A stretch of 64,000 bases of DNA from Climacteris rufus (lineage: Eukaryota; Chordata; Aves; Passeriformes; Climacteridae), in NCBI GenBank assembly GCA_013398175.1, contig VZRZ01004325.1:511799-575798 (forward strand), in the 5' to 3' direction. The position numbers and the translations under genes are program-made. The notes beneath the pieces were generated by a model, which was not told the origin of the DNA, searched no databases, and saw nothing but the letters and a program-made list of their open reading frames with translations. Of the stretch, positions 36,901 to 50,200 are shown piece after piece. Numbering within the stretch: position 1 is the first letter of the stretch; each line of letters starts with the position of its first letter.

Positions 36901-38810
36901 GTATTTGCTACTTAATGCATTTGACAGAGGTGCCTCTCTTTGTCTTTTGGCATTCCTTATATATCCAGTTGAATAATCTCCTATTGTACCTCTTTATCTT
37001 TGTTTCTAGATCTATCTAACATCATATCTTCTAACCTGCACTCACCTACAGTAACCAACAAAGGGAATTCAGAAAAACAACAACCTATAATAATTTTATA
37101 TGGTGATTGTCTGACTTGAAACACTGAGGTAATTATCAAATTAAATTCCTATGATCCCTGCAATTTCTATGAAACCTGGAGATGTCAGTACTTGAGTTCT
37201 GGCACATCTCTTAAAGTAAAATTATACCACCTCAACCTAAGGTCGTAATTAAAGATGTAACAAAGCTAAGTGAGAAAGGGCTATATGATTTGAATTAAAA
37301 GCAGAACAATCCCCATAATTATAGAGAGTAAAAAATGTAATGAACTGGCCACAAATTCCACCCTTCAGGAGCTACATGCAATTGTTGGTGGGCAAGGCTC
37401 TTGTTGACGCAACTGGACAGAGGCAAAGGGGAAGCCTGGGCTGTGGATCCAGGAAACACCTGTAGGACCACTTGCTTTGGAAAGGGAATGGCTTGTTCCA
37501 GAATGCAGTAAAGACTTGGGAAAAGCCTAAATGAGAGGGGGCTTTATAAATGTAACTCAACTGTGACATTTTTTGGGAAGACTGAGTAGTACTGCTTTGG
37601 TCTCCAAAGTGAGATTGTGTGATTACTTTTATTTGTATCTGGATTTCTAAGAAAAACTTTAAAACACAACTAAACAGTATTTTTAAGAGCTCTGATGAGC
37701 AAGCTCATGTATATGTCTATGTATATTCCCCTGTGGGTATGCATGCATGTGGACTGGTGCTTACATTTGTAAATGGAATCCTGGAAGACAAGTACAATTT
37801 TAATGAACATTCCACAGCCTTATTTTAAGGGCTCTTCCTTTGTTGTAGTACAGGTGCTGTAGCAGTGGAAGCCATCAGGGTTCAAATGGCAAAGACATGA
37901 CTGGGAGTGCCACTTCAAGACAGCAAAACAAAGGGCTGCTGTTCAGGAATTCAGTTTCCCAGTGCAATTGTGCTAGCTAAGCTGTACATGCCACATATCT
38001 TGCTTACATCTTGGACTCTCGAAGGTTTTCTTTTCTCTCTTTCTCTTGTCCAAGCTTCACATTTAACCTTTGAGGCAGTTTTGAATATATCCCTTCATAA
38101 ATCGTAGTCCAGTAGCACTAACCTCAGGCAGCTCTTTAGTGTTTTCGACTCCCTTCTCACACTGTTCCTCCTCAGGCCTCTGCTGGTCATTCTCATTTCT
38201 CTCCTGATGATTTTGTCACTTCTCTTCAATGTAAAACTCAGGGATTCTATGAGACTGTACACTGCAACTGTGTTTGTGATGTTGGGGCCTCTGCCTGATG
38301 CTACACTTCGCTTCATTTACCTTTCTCATTTCATTGCTTTCCCCATGTTCCAGTAGTGCTTCCTGCCCCCCTGTTACTACTATAAGGCTGACATACTGTC
38401 CATCAGATCCTGTCCCCTCCAGCCTCCACCAAAATATGTTACCTTTCATGTTGGTGACTCCCTCAAATACACTAAATCTTCTGTGTCCTCTAGAATTTTT
38501 TCCGTTTGGTTTTAAATGTCCCCCAGCTGTTCTGATGCTGAAAAAACACCTCTGGACCTACCGATCCTTCACAAGCTTTTTAAAGCCGTTCTCTGGTATT
38601 TCTTCTGTCAGCATTTTTACAGCATTTCAAGACTAGTTGGTGTCACAAAAGTGAAGAATATTTCACGGCGAGGATAAAATACTACAGTCAGTTCCATACA
38701 GGCTTAGTTCTGAAAAGTCACTTAAGCGAAGTGTGATGTTGAATGAAGGAATAAGTGATGGCTCTTGGAGATTTGTCCAGAAACAAAAATGTACCTAAGC
38801 TGTAGCCCAA
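30906..38810. other. Unique noncoding sequence
   Basis: No gene supported over about 7.9 kb. 30906-31980 is AT-rich. A 13-bp direct repeat, TGCTTAGCTAGCA, occurs at 32290-32302 and 32495-32507. A segment at 34700-34852 has an acceptor-like TTTCAG and donor-like GGTACTG around 51 open codons, but the donor is weak and I do not call it an exon. Open frames reach 114 codons at most and look like chance. Confidence 0.55.
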
Positions 38811-38823
38811 TTTTTTTTTTTTT
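38811..38823. repeat. Poly-T run (13)
   Basis: Simple homopolymer; no retrotransposon body recognised on either side. Confidence 0.9.
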
Positions 38824-41800
38824 CAGATGACTAGAAAAAAAGAAGCTTTAGGTAAACAAACTAATAAACAGGGGGGGAAAATCGTTTTAGTCCTGTCAGT
38901 TCCTGAGGTACAGAAAGAGTCCCATCCAAAACCTGCCAGAAGGGACCCTGGTCTCTTCTCTGAGGCTCGTTGCCTCTGCCAGCCAGTCCCACAGCCCATC
39001 ACACTGAGCATCTGAAGTGCTAAAAGAACTGTTCCTGAAGAGAGTTCAATAAAATGGTTCTGGAAAGCTGCTTCATTAAGGTGGTCTAAGCATAAGAATA
39101 GCAATACTTGCGTCCTGCATTGTTGTCATAATTATAACAACAGGTACAACTCTGCCTTCAGATCTCCACAGGTGTTTTCAGGAAAAGCAGGTGGTAAGCT
39201 GGGAAATTTGGCTGAGAAAAGCACTCAGGCACTCTATTGAAGAGAACAAAATCTTACATTAAGAGGAGATGCTCTTCAGCTTCAAAGTAGAGCAGACCAG
39301 AGCATTTGTTAGGATCAGCACTCCATTTTCTGGTTCTGGTGCAACACTCTGTCATCACTGGGGGAAAGCTGAAGGGTCTGTTCTCTTGATCCTTTTTCCT
39401 AAGGCAGCTGCTCTCTGAATCCTAGCTGTCCAGAAACTTTAGTGAGGGCTGGGAAAACTCAGGGAAACAAGTGCTGCATCTGAAGTCAGTCTCTTCCACC
39501 TCCCCACCCGAGTAAAAAGCTCCATGGTTACTTTAGAAGAGTGTTGAAGGAAAATAAAAAACGGAAGCTTTATAGTAAGGGTCAGTGAGCTACACAATGC
39601 ACCATTTCACCAGCTGCCAGGCAGTTGTGGTTCTGAGTATGTTCCTCCTGCACAGGATCATTCCTCCTTCTGTTGGGAAACAGGGTGGGGTGCAGGGCTT
39701 TGCCCAGGTGAAGCTGAGGCAGGGAGCAGGCATCTTATATGTGATGGGAATTAGTGTTCCAGGGTACCTGGTGTCCTATGCTGAGCTCAGCAGCTGGGCT
39801 GTAGAATGACACTGCAGGTCACTCCAAGTCCTTGGGTAAGTAGTAAGTGAGGATATTTAAGGTAGTCTGTTAAGTCTATCTCAGGTTTAGAGCAGAAAAA
39901 ATTCACCAGCTGGTCTTTAGGAAGAAGTCTTAGATGCATGTAAAGCAGAAGGTACAGGAGCAGAGAAGATGAAAGAGAAGCAACAGTGGGAGACAATGGT
40001 TTTTGTATGAGCAGAGTAAAAGGGATGAGTTCATGCTAAACAGGGAAGGGTTTTCATGTGGCAGCATGGTTGTAGTGGGAAAGAAAACATTTTAGATGCT
40101 GTCATGGAGTAAACTGAGGGAAGGTCTAAGAAAGTAAGGAAACTGGAACAGCAGTACTATTTCCTTATTTTCCTTTTGGCATTGAGTTTTTGAATGAACA
40201 GGTCAAAAGCAAGAGTCAGAGGAAATTCTGTAGGACCTGAAGTGCTCTGCAACATCCCTGCTAGACAGTGTATACTCCTGCTGGAAAGATGCTGGAGAAA
40301 AAGCATTCTTTTTGATAGTGACTCAGACCTGGAAGTGAGACTAATAGCTCAGACTCAATCACAGGCTCTTGTGGAGGGAGATAAATGCCAGGATTCATGG
40401 CCAATTCTCATTTTTTGTGTCAATCTACTTTCAAAATAAAGCATATGCCTGTTATTTCCCTTGGAAAGGAAAGAGAGAGAGATGATATGAAACAGAGATA
40501 AAATCTGGAGCATAATTAAAGAGGCATTTTTCATATCTTTATCATTGTCTTCTTTCCCTTCCCTCTTGTGCTTCTGTGTCTTGTTCTTGCTAAAGCTATT
40601 GCAAGTGGGATGGATGCTGAAGGAAAGCAGCTGGGTTTGATGCCAAATAGGTACTCCATGTTTTATCTGATACATGGCAAGACACATTCAGATATTTTTT
40701 GTTGTGGAACTGAATATATAAGGCATTTTATGAGTAGTCCATCATACAAAGACATTATGTTACTGTAATTGTCACATCTTCATATCAATTTTCAATTCAC
40801 TTTCTGCATTTTCCTCACAGTTACAAAAAAAAAAAATATTTAAAACAATTGTGAGTAACCAAACTGCAATTGAAGTGGCTTTGACTTGGCTTTGAATATG
40901 GTTTTGACTTGATGTTTTATTACACTAATTTTCTTTAAGACCTGGCATTATAGATTGACTCAGGATGGGGATAGGTACCCTTTTGCTGTTGAGCTGATAT
41001 TTCAAGTCTCTTCAGTTCAGAATGAAATAGCATTTCTATTATCTCTTGGCTTTCTGTTGAATGGAATGGGATGGTCCCAGTTGCATTCCTGCTGACCCCT
41101 CTGTCATAAGGGATGGTGGTTGACACCACTCCTTTGTTCTAGGTGAGGAGAGTAGGGTTTGGAAAAGCTGCAAGCCACTTTATGGTACTGATATAACCCT
41201 CAAAGGTTCTCTTGCTGCCCTGGGGTTGAGATGTAAACAATGTTTTGGTGTGACACCAACCTGTTCTTGTTTTTAACCTTCCATGAGGCAGCTACAAAAT
41301 CTCAGCCATAGAGACTCTTCCACAGGCTGTGCCCCTGAATAGATCTCCATTGTAAAACTCTGTTTCTGTTGCTTGAGGTGCTGACAAATCTAGCCTGAAA
41401 GCCTTGCTGTGATGAAGAGAAAAGCCTGATCTCTCCCTTAGGCTCAATGAATGGTAAGCCTACTTCCATACTCCATGAACTCCTCTAAAAGAGCAGGTAT
41501 GGACTGGGTTAGTATATAGAACTAAGTTTGGGAATATAAAGAGTTATACAAACAACTTCCAAATCTATCATTATGGCAATGGCAGCTTTACAGACCCCGT
41601 TTGATGCAGAAACTATTTCTCTCAGTATTACACGTAAGTACTCATCTCACTGTCCTTCCTGGCTCTTTACTTGTTTTGCTGTGTCAGATAAATTCAGCCC
41701 TACCCCAGCCCCCACACCTCTGAAAAGTTCTATTCCCCTGCCACTGCAGCAGCAACAGAAATCTCATTGCTGGCAATGACTGGAGTGAGTGACTGGATCA

Positions 41801-44800
41801 GGGAATATGTAAAATGGAGCCACGAGTCTGCTCTGATGGAGAGCTTGCTTCTGGAGAGCAGCATATTGATTTGTTCAAATGCTTGTGCTCTGGGTTCTGG
41901 TGCTTCCTTTTGCCTTTGTACTTGGGTTTGCCTTTCACCTTCACAGTGCTGTGCAGTGAGTCCCATGGGGCTGTTTCCAGACTGTCACAGCCTTGGTATC
42001 TGCTGTCCTCACAGACACACACAACAGGAAACGCTTTTCCTTCTCTTTCAGGTGGCTTGAGCAGTTACAGGGCATGAAGCAGGGGTGACCAGGGCATGTG
42101 CAGCTGGGCTTGTCCCTTGCTGAAGCTCCTCGGGGGATTTTGGCAGCCATCCTGGAGCTGATTACATTTGTCACGTGCTGCACAAGAGCTCAGCACAGAC
42201 TTTGCAGATGTAGTCTAGATGTTGTAGATGTGGATGTTATATGTTTTTTCTGATAAACTGACTTGTGTTTTGGGGGGTAATTTTCTGGTTACTGTGGCTC
42301 CCAGCCCTCTCCAGTAATATCAGAGATATGGTGAAAGGGAAGAATGCACCAAAAGGGAGCAGACACCAAATTCCATCACCTGCTACGATCCCAGAAAAGG
42401 GAGCACAGGTCCAGAGATACAAGTAAAGCTGAAAGTAGCTTCAGAAGTGAGAGAGACTGGGGAGAGAGAACAGCAGAAGAAAGACTTGGGAGACACAAGC
42501 AGCAGAAGGAAGTGTGGGAGAGCAGAATGGCATGGTGGAATGACCTCCTGAAATTTGTCTCCAGATAAATACAAAACCTGGGGAAAAGTTAGCTTGGTTA
42601 TTTAAACAGCAAGGCTGCAACTGTGTAAGCAAATAAACACATTCTGTGGGGGATGGTCTTTGTGGAAAATATCATAAAGCAGGATCTGGTTGACTGCTGG
42701 TGTGTGCAGCCTTACAAACTTCAAGTACAACTGCATCAGGAGTGGGCTGCATGTGCCCCTAAATTTTTTAAAAGTCAGGCTTCCCCTATGGAAACTGTGA
42801 TGTTCAAAGTCAGAACACTCAAGAATTTCCAAGGCTCAAAGGAAAGCCTGTAAGTAACAAGCTATGATTAATTTTCTGTTTGTTTTGTGCACACACAAGA
42901 AAGTGCTGGGATATTTTGTGATGATGAATCATCCTGTGTGTGCACACTCACCCCTCAAATGCCTGAAATAGGCATTTTGTATTTTGGGATCCATTTCCTC
43001 ATTACCAGAGCTAATATGTTAGGTCCTACATACCTTTTCAGAAATTGGGTAAGCTTCATCTAGAAAAACTAGTTGGCTTTTTGGCCCCCAGTATTCTTAT
43101 TACTGGGCAGCCATTGCAGAGGTTTTATCCATCCTATGACAGCCAAACCAATTTTATTTCCAACCTGAGATTATTCCTTGCCAATTTACGTCATGTGAAG
43201 AAATGAATGAATTATCAAATATGCCAGACTGCAGAATAAACAAAACCGGTGTCACTAAACACCATATCCAGCATTTAGGAAGCAGACCTAAAGTAGATTC
43301 AGAAAGGAAAAAAATCAATGCAGAAGGCCATATAGCTAATTACCAAGTACAATAAATGACTACCATGAAAAATAGGCCATGTCGAGAATAATCTCTGTCA
43401 AATGTAGCTAAAGACTGTCCTCCTTAATCCGTTTAAGAATTGAGAGGGTATTAAAACCTGGAACATGTAAATCAGTTGTGAAAGTTTACAATTCACTGCA
43501 CCTCACGTATCTCCAGGTTGATACGTGTGGAGGGAATTCCAACATGTCACTTTAGGAAAACTTAAGATAGCCAAGACTAGCTGATGTGGAAGAAAACCTC
43601 TACCAGCAAGTCTCGGGTTGCTGGCAAACTCGTGTTAAAAAGGGTGCTGTGTTTCACAATAAAGCCTTCTGGTGACGGGGCTGCTGTGACAGGATCTCTC
43701 CAAAAGGTGCAGGAGGTGAGATAAGCATCTGTCTCCATCCTGTACAGAACCCTTGGGTTTGACAGCAGCGAAACATATGCTGCCTGGCAGGTGAACCCAC
43801 ATTTAATCTACGTAGCACTTTCTTTTAATGCCTACGGTCCTGGCAAGGGCTGCACAGCAGTGGGATGGCTTTTACTTGGTATAACAGGATTTTTGTTCCC
43901 AGACTTAGGACTTTGCTGCAGAATAATTAGTGGGTTTAGTATTCCAGAGATTCTGAGCACTGCTGAAAGTCTAAAGATCGGGGTATTGAAATATTTTGAA
44001 ATAGTCATAGTCCAGTGTGGTGGTCTTTGAGCGCTCATATCCATGGTGGTCTCGTTTCACAGTAACCAGAGTGTTCCTACAGAGGAGGTGGCTGAGAATT
44101 CAGGAGTGCTAGCAAAATTTGAAATTGTATTGTTTCCTCACTGGACTCAGTGATCACCACAGAAAACCTTTCTGACAGCAGCACACATGCACAGTTGTTT
44201 GTCATTAATGAACAGATTTGCACAATCATATCCTTGAGCAGAAGAGCGTGGTAACAACACACTCCCACATCCAACCCCCCAAAAAAGACACCAAGTCTTC
44301 AAAAACAGTGAAACTTTTAAATAAATCAATGAAGAAGGGTAAAACATCTATTTGAGGTGGTCTGATTCATAAATGACAACTTCCCTGCTACTGGGCTGAC
44401 TTCTCAGTTGTAAGGCAAAGCCCCTAATTTTTCTTCCACTATCATGAAGATATTTATTATAACTTTCTTTTGTAACCATTTTTTCATATGTTTATCTCTT
44501 ACTGGTTTTACCATGGAAATATCTGCCTATACTCCACCCTTTCTTCAGGATGAAGGGTTTTTTTGCATTGTGTTATTACGGACTCCTTCAAGTTCTTAAT
44601 AAATTTCAGCTGCATCAGATTTTCAGGTCGTCAGGAATTTTAGCACAACTAAGTGTATCCAGTGCACATTATGTCATTTGGAAACAAGGTTAGCAATTAA
44701 TATATCTAGTTTGGGAAGCAATGCAAAAAATCTGAGTATTTGTTACTGGCATAACTCAGCTCTTTGTATGTTTGGCTGGCTGCAAATGGACATATCCTTG

Positions 44801-46794
44801 CCTTTCATAGGACTCAGCATGGATATAAAGTTCCACTTGCATGGATGATACAGGAGGATCAGGGACATAAATAGCAGAACTGTGTAGAGAAAAAAAACTG
44901 AACTCAGTATATCACAGATGCTAAGATACTAACAAATTAGCTTGTCATAGTGCAACATTGGCTTAGTCTATAAAAACCTCCATTCTGTTATATTGCTAAT
45001 GTGAATCCTAGTAAATACAAAAGGTATTATCGTAAATAGTATAGTGTGTGTGACCTACCTCAGTTGTCCTCATTAGCTGGATGCCCTCAAAATGTGTATT
45101 AGAAAATGATGCAGAGATTTATTCATCAAAGTATTGCTTTGTTCTGATATATGCACAGCCCAGCTGGGTTGCAATTAATAGCTAAGAAGGTAATGCCAAA
45201 TTGGACTTTAGATAGAGTCCTGAGCTATGAGTAACTATAATAAGGTTACACATTAAATTACCTTAGAGATCAAAACTCATAAGCCAGAACTAATAATTGC
45301 CAGTTGCAAGACAACAATTTGTTATTTCAGATGAGCCAACTTTGAAGGGATTTGAAGGCAACAGAAAAAAATGAGTTCATGCGCAGTTTTAGCAGATATC
45401 ACTTATCACACAGTAATAAGATAGTGGACATCCCAGATTGCAACTGTGAAATATAGATAAAGCAAACTTGCAAATAGAAGGAAATGTGATCATCTGTAAC
45501 ACTGCCAAACAAAACTAAGAAAAAACAATTGGAAAAAAAATAGATATCTAATTCGGTAAAATGTAGAGTACAGATTACAGAATAAACTAGAAACACTCCT
45601 AAATTAATAAAAGAGAGCTAGAGTCCAGCAGTAAATTGAAATGCAGTTGGTTGAAAAGCACATATTAATGCTCTTCCCTCCAACGCTGCTTTCTCTGCCT
45701 GGAGTAGCACTCCTCAGAGATTTTGTTTCTCACTGCCATGATTGCTCATTTTTCAGCAGAGATAATGAGATCGAGGCAGGAATAGCCTTCTTTCATTCTC
45801 TTATTCCATTTCATTTCTCTCTTTCAATTTGCACCACAACAATGGCAGTGTAAACATCAAGGAGACGAGTTGTGAATAGTTCATGGTCAACAGCAAAGAG
45901 ATGCTGTGCAGAGGGTCCTAGGTGGAGATTCAGCTGGGGCTGGGCACGTTTCTCTCCTGTCCTCCCCACTGAGCTGGGCTTCTCCATCTTCACATGACTG
46001 TGTGGTCCTGCCTGGGACTCAAAGAGAAACTGAGTCAGCAGAGGAGCCAGGCAGCCATGAGGCTTCTTGGATTGATGGCTGTGTTGGTTCATCCACCAGT
46101 GCACCACCCAGGAGCAGTGCTGTGAGGAAGGCTTTGTTAACAATAACCAACCTAAAAATCTCTGCGTGTTCATTTTCATGATGAAGTGTTTGGAATCATC
46201 CAGGTGCTTACAGTCAGCACTCAAAATGGAGGTGCTGCTCCTTTGCTGTTTCACAGATATCACCTGGAAAGCACAGAACAGGAGGAAATGGTAAGGAAGG
46301 TGTGTGCCCTGCAGTGCACTTGTGCAACCAGAAGCCAAAACTAGCAGGGGGACCATCTAATTGTATTTGTTCTGCTTGCAAATAGATACCCCCCCTGCTA
46401 ATTTCAGCTTCTGCTTACAAAAGTGCTCTGCAGTGTTCACTCCCCCGCCCTTCCTCCTGCTCTCTCCCTGTTTTGTTTTTTCTTCTTCACTCAGATGTGA
46501 TTTCTTTACATTTCCAGCTCTATTTTCTCAGTCTTTTCATCAATATTTAATATGTGAGTGGAACAGTGGGCAGTTACCTTCTTTTTCTTTTCCCTTCTTT
46601 TGCCTCTAAAAGTGCTGGTGCTCCGCTCTGGCTGCAGGAGCACTTGGCTCCTGGGAACACTCGCTCTGTTTGAGTACTGCCTGCATTAAGGAGCCAAAGT
46701 CTAACCTGAGGCTGCCAGAGGGGTTTAAAAAAGGCAATAATGACTAATTGACCTCTTTAATGAGCTTAGGAGTTATAAAGTAGATAATTGCAGT
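38824..46794. other. Unique noncoding sequence
   Basis: No gene supported over about 8 kb. It contains the longest open frame of the window, 181 codons on the minus strand at 45811-46356, which has no signal peptide, domain or motif I recognise and is close to the chance maximum. A small stem, AAATGCCT/AGGCATTT with a 5-nt loop, lies at 42957-42977. 44600-45600 is AT-rich. Confidence 0.55.
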
Positions 46795-47225
46795 GCATAT
46801 GACATATTTTATCTAGGTTTTCAGAAAATCTCTGATAAGGATCTACATGACAGGCTGCTTCTGAAGATGAACCTAAGAGGGGCTGAGAAGGACGTGGCAT
46901 AGAAATACAAGAAAGAAAATGAATTTTCTGTGCTGAGGGTTCCCCCCAAAAGGGAAGAGTTAAGTGTGATTAATACCTGAATTAATAGTTTGATTTTAAA
47001 TGATTTACCTAGCTAGAAAGACCCACCATAATGCACTCTATGTGCTGATGATACTAAATTATGATGCATACTGAGCACAAAGTGAGTGGCAAGAAACATT
47101 CATCGTGCCTTAGATCAGCTCAGTAATTGAGCTGACACATGGCAAATTAAATTTATTACTTAGAAATGTGAAAAAATGCACATTGTTCTTGATACAGGGA
47201 CAACAAACATAAAGACCTTTTAGAA
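46795..47225 (+). mobile_element. LINE (CR1 superfamily) reverse-transcriptase fossil
   Basis: Translating from 46801 gives DIFYLGFQKISDK and then LHDRLLLK, matching the LINE RT block 'YLDFQKAFDKVPHxRLLxK'. In the same frame, 47041-47061 reads CADDTKL, the catalytic ADD motif. Also in that frame, from 47098, come NIHRALDQLSN, ADTWQIKF (47131-47154) and KCEKMHIVLD (47164-47193), matching the downstream 'L..W...WQM.FN..KC.VMHIG' block. At least four stop codons (47062, 47083, 47128, 47161) interrupt it. The gap between the first block and ADD is 80 codons, somewhat shorter than the near 100 expected, so an in-frame loss is likely. The element is dead and old; the subfamily cannot be named. Confidence 0.8.
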
Positions 47226-50200
47226 CATTTTGACAAAACAGTCTTTACTAGAAGATGGCTGTCCTAAACAATGTACACGGGGAGAGGAGCACTGGAAAAG
47301 CTGAAAACAGATGGGACTTGCTTTGGCATTTGATTTCTCTCTATTACAGTGTATTACTCCTGCCCATTGGTCACTTATTTTCCAGCTTGACACAAAGCTC
47401 TTCAGTTTTACAGGTTTCCTGAAATCTCCTCTCCATACCTCATGGGTTTATTAGGATGAAAACCAAAGAAGTGAGCCGGATACATGAAGAAAATCTCTCA
47501 AACTTGGAGCTAAAAAAGCAGGGAAAGTGCAGCAACTGAACTTGTAAAATGTGCTGGAACAACCACCCTGGTGACCCCACCTATTTTACCCTTACATTGG
47601 TGCAGGGAGGTAAAGCAAAATGAAAACAGATGTTCCACAGAATGGTGTACTAAGATTCAAGCGAAATGGGTGATGTGGGTTTGGTTACATATCTGGCTTC
47701 TCATAATGTGCACACTGTGCTGCTGTTAAAACAGTTTATGGCTAAGATTTGAGGCACACACCTGGATCTGGGGAGATCCAGTGGACTAATTACTTAATCC
47801 AGATCTAATAGCCCAGGGCAGTGTCTGAGTGATTTGTTTTGGTCTTCCAGAGTTAACACCAGTACTTCTCATTATCCTCCTGTGTGGCTGCTGTGATTCC
47901 CAATGACTATTTTCATCTCCTTACAGTCGTGTGTCTTGGAATTCACTGGCTTAAGTCAAGATGGAGTCTACTTTTCTATTTCAGCCTCAGGTTCCAGCTC
48001 AATTTTCCAGGTGTGGTGGGCAGTTTCCTGCTAAGAATTAGAAGCTGCTGCCTGGGAGAAGGCTACCCTGTGATGAAAGTGTAGGCTGAGGGCTTCCAGG
48101 CACAAACAACCAGCAGAAAAAAATACAGATATTTATGGGAGAGATATCCAAGCAAATTATCAGGGCTGGCAACAGTGACAGAGTAGAAACAGTTTTTTGG
48201 GTTTTTTTGGTTTGGTGTTTTCGAGGAAGGGCTAAGTTGTGACATTTGGGTAGAAGTTTGTGGTGCTCAAATTTGTTATAACTGAGGGGGAGACACAGCT
48301 ACAGGGACAAGTCACAAGAGACCCGTCCCTCTGAATGGTCTTGATGGCCACAGGACACTTATAGAGCTTTGTTGACACCTTGATTACAGTTATGACACAC
48401 TTAACTATGCAACTCATTAAAAATCACACCTCATCAGAATTAGTCATTTTAGCTACTGCTGGTGAGTAAAGGCCTGTTTCTGTGGTGTGTGCTTCTCCTT
48501 CTGTTTTTTTAGTCATCGGGGTGGTTTGGGTTCCAGCTTCCAGTGTTATGCTGAAGACATACACATCTATGTGATTTTGTTTCTTGACTACTCAAAGCCA
48601 TTTAATCTCTTTGAATTTACTTTGGATGTCAACATTTTGAAATGTCTCTGTGAAAATCTGTCACTATCCTCCTAATGTTTTGCTGCATGTCTTTTGCCAT
48701 TGCCCCTTTTTCAGGATCAAGTTACACATTCTGTTTGTAAAGCCATCTTTTTATTACTTGGAAACATCTCACAATCCAAATACACACAGAGAAAGAAAGT
48801 AAAGAGCTTACCTTTGTAGCATGTTTTACTTTCCTCTGGATTTACCCCTGTCAGAATCCAACTGCAAACAAAATAGCATTTTGTTCAACTTATAAAATAT
48901 ACCTTGTGAATAATGAGTTTCTAGCTCAATGGTATAGGCCAGATCCATTCCTGCTTTTGCAATTGTCAGTGCAGTTTGGCTTACAATTTAATTTTAAATT
49001 TGACCTCTCCTGGACTTAACAGGCAGCTTTAAAGTAAGAGTCTATGTTTTTGAGTGTCTGAACACTCTTGGTATCTCAATATTTAAGCAGTCTCTTAGAG
49101 ATTCTTGAATAATTTGGCTTTCAAAGTTTTAAGTCAGGAATTTTTGGTCATAAAATTTTAATTGGAATTTATCATTGATCTGATAAAAATTTAAACCCTT
49201 TTTTATTAAGAGGAAGAATCTTGTTTACTGTTCCATTAAAATTCTTAGAATCAAAGATTTTTCTAAAGTGAAATGAACACGTGATAAGAAATTCAAATAG
49301 AGAGTCAGTAGTTAATCACTGGAAAAAATATCCTAAAATGATGAGGTATAGAATTTTTTTAAGATGGATAATATATAAACTGGATGTTGGCAATTGATTA
49401 ATTTTACCTCTCACATCCAGCTCTATGAAGACTGTCACAGGTCCACTGGAGTAACTGTGGTTCTGTATTAAGCACAGGAATTTTTTGGAGGGAGGAGTCT
49501 TTAAATGAAGTTTTAGATGTTGTTGCTGATACTTGCCTAGATCTGTTGTGGTAATCCACCCTTAAAATTTTGCTCAAGGTACCACCTACTGTTTAATTTC
49601 CATTTTCTAAGAACACTAATACACCAGAAATCAGACTTTTTGTCCTGTACCACTACACTGAGTTGGTCTGTCTGACTGATTGTAGGTTATGATGTGGAAA
49701 GTGCCTTGCTATTTAGTAGATGAGATGTCCCCAGCTATTGAAAAATAAAGTATTTTGTATGTAATGCCCTGTGCTTCTCCATGCCATTTGATACTATTGA
49801 TCACAGAAGCTTCTCTCTTGCCTCCAGGAAGCTTGAGGGGTAAACAGAAACACCCTTAAATGACTTAGATCCTTCATCTCAGATTAAAGCCAAAAATTTG
49901 ACTGGGGCAAACGGTTTTCCATGTCAGCAACCATCCCCTGAGAGCCTCTTCAAGGGTTATTCCTCTTCTCCCCTTATAAAGCATCTATGCAATTCCACTG
50001 AAAATTGGTGTGTATATATCCTGATGATTTTAAAAGAAACCATTTATAGGCAACAATTTTTCTCATGGGTTCAGCATTTAAAATCCTGTCCTCTTCCTTA
50101 TTACCTACATTTTTGGTTAATGAGAAAATAAGCTTTCAGTATCCTTTCCTGCTGCCATCATGTAGAAAAAGAATACTTCAGACAAAATCATCTGAAATGC

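Noticed and set aside
42957..42977. 8-bp stem with 5-nt loop
   Set aside because: Too short to separate from chance in 64 kb.
45811..46356. 181-codon minus-strand open frame
   Set aside because: It is about the longest run expected by chance in 64 kb over six frames, shows no domain, signal peptide or motif, and overlaps an unrelated plus-strand frame.
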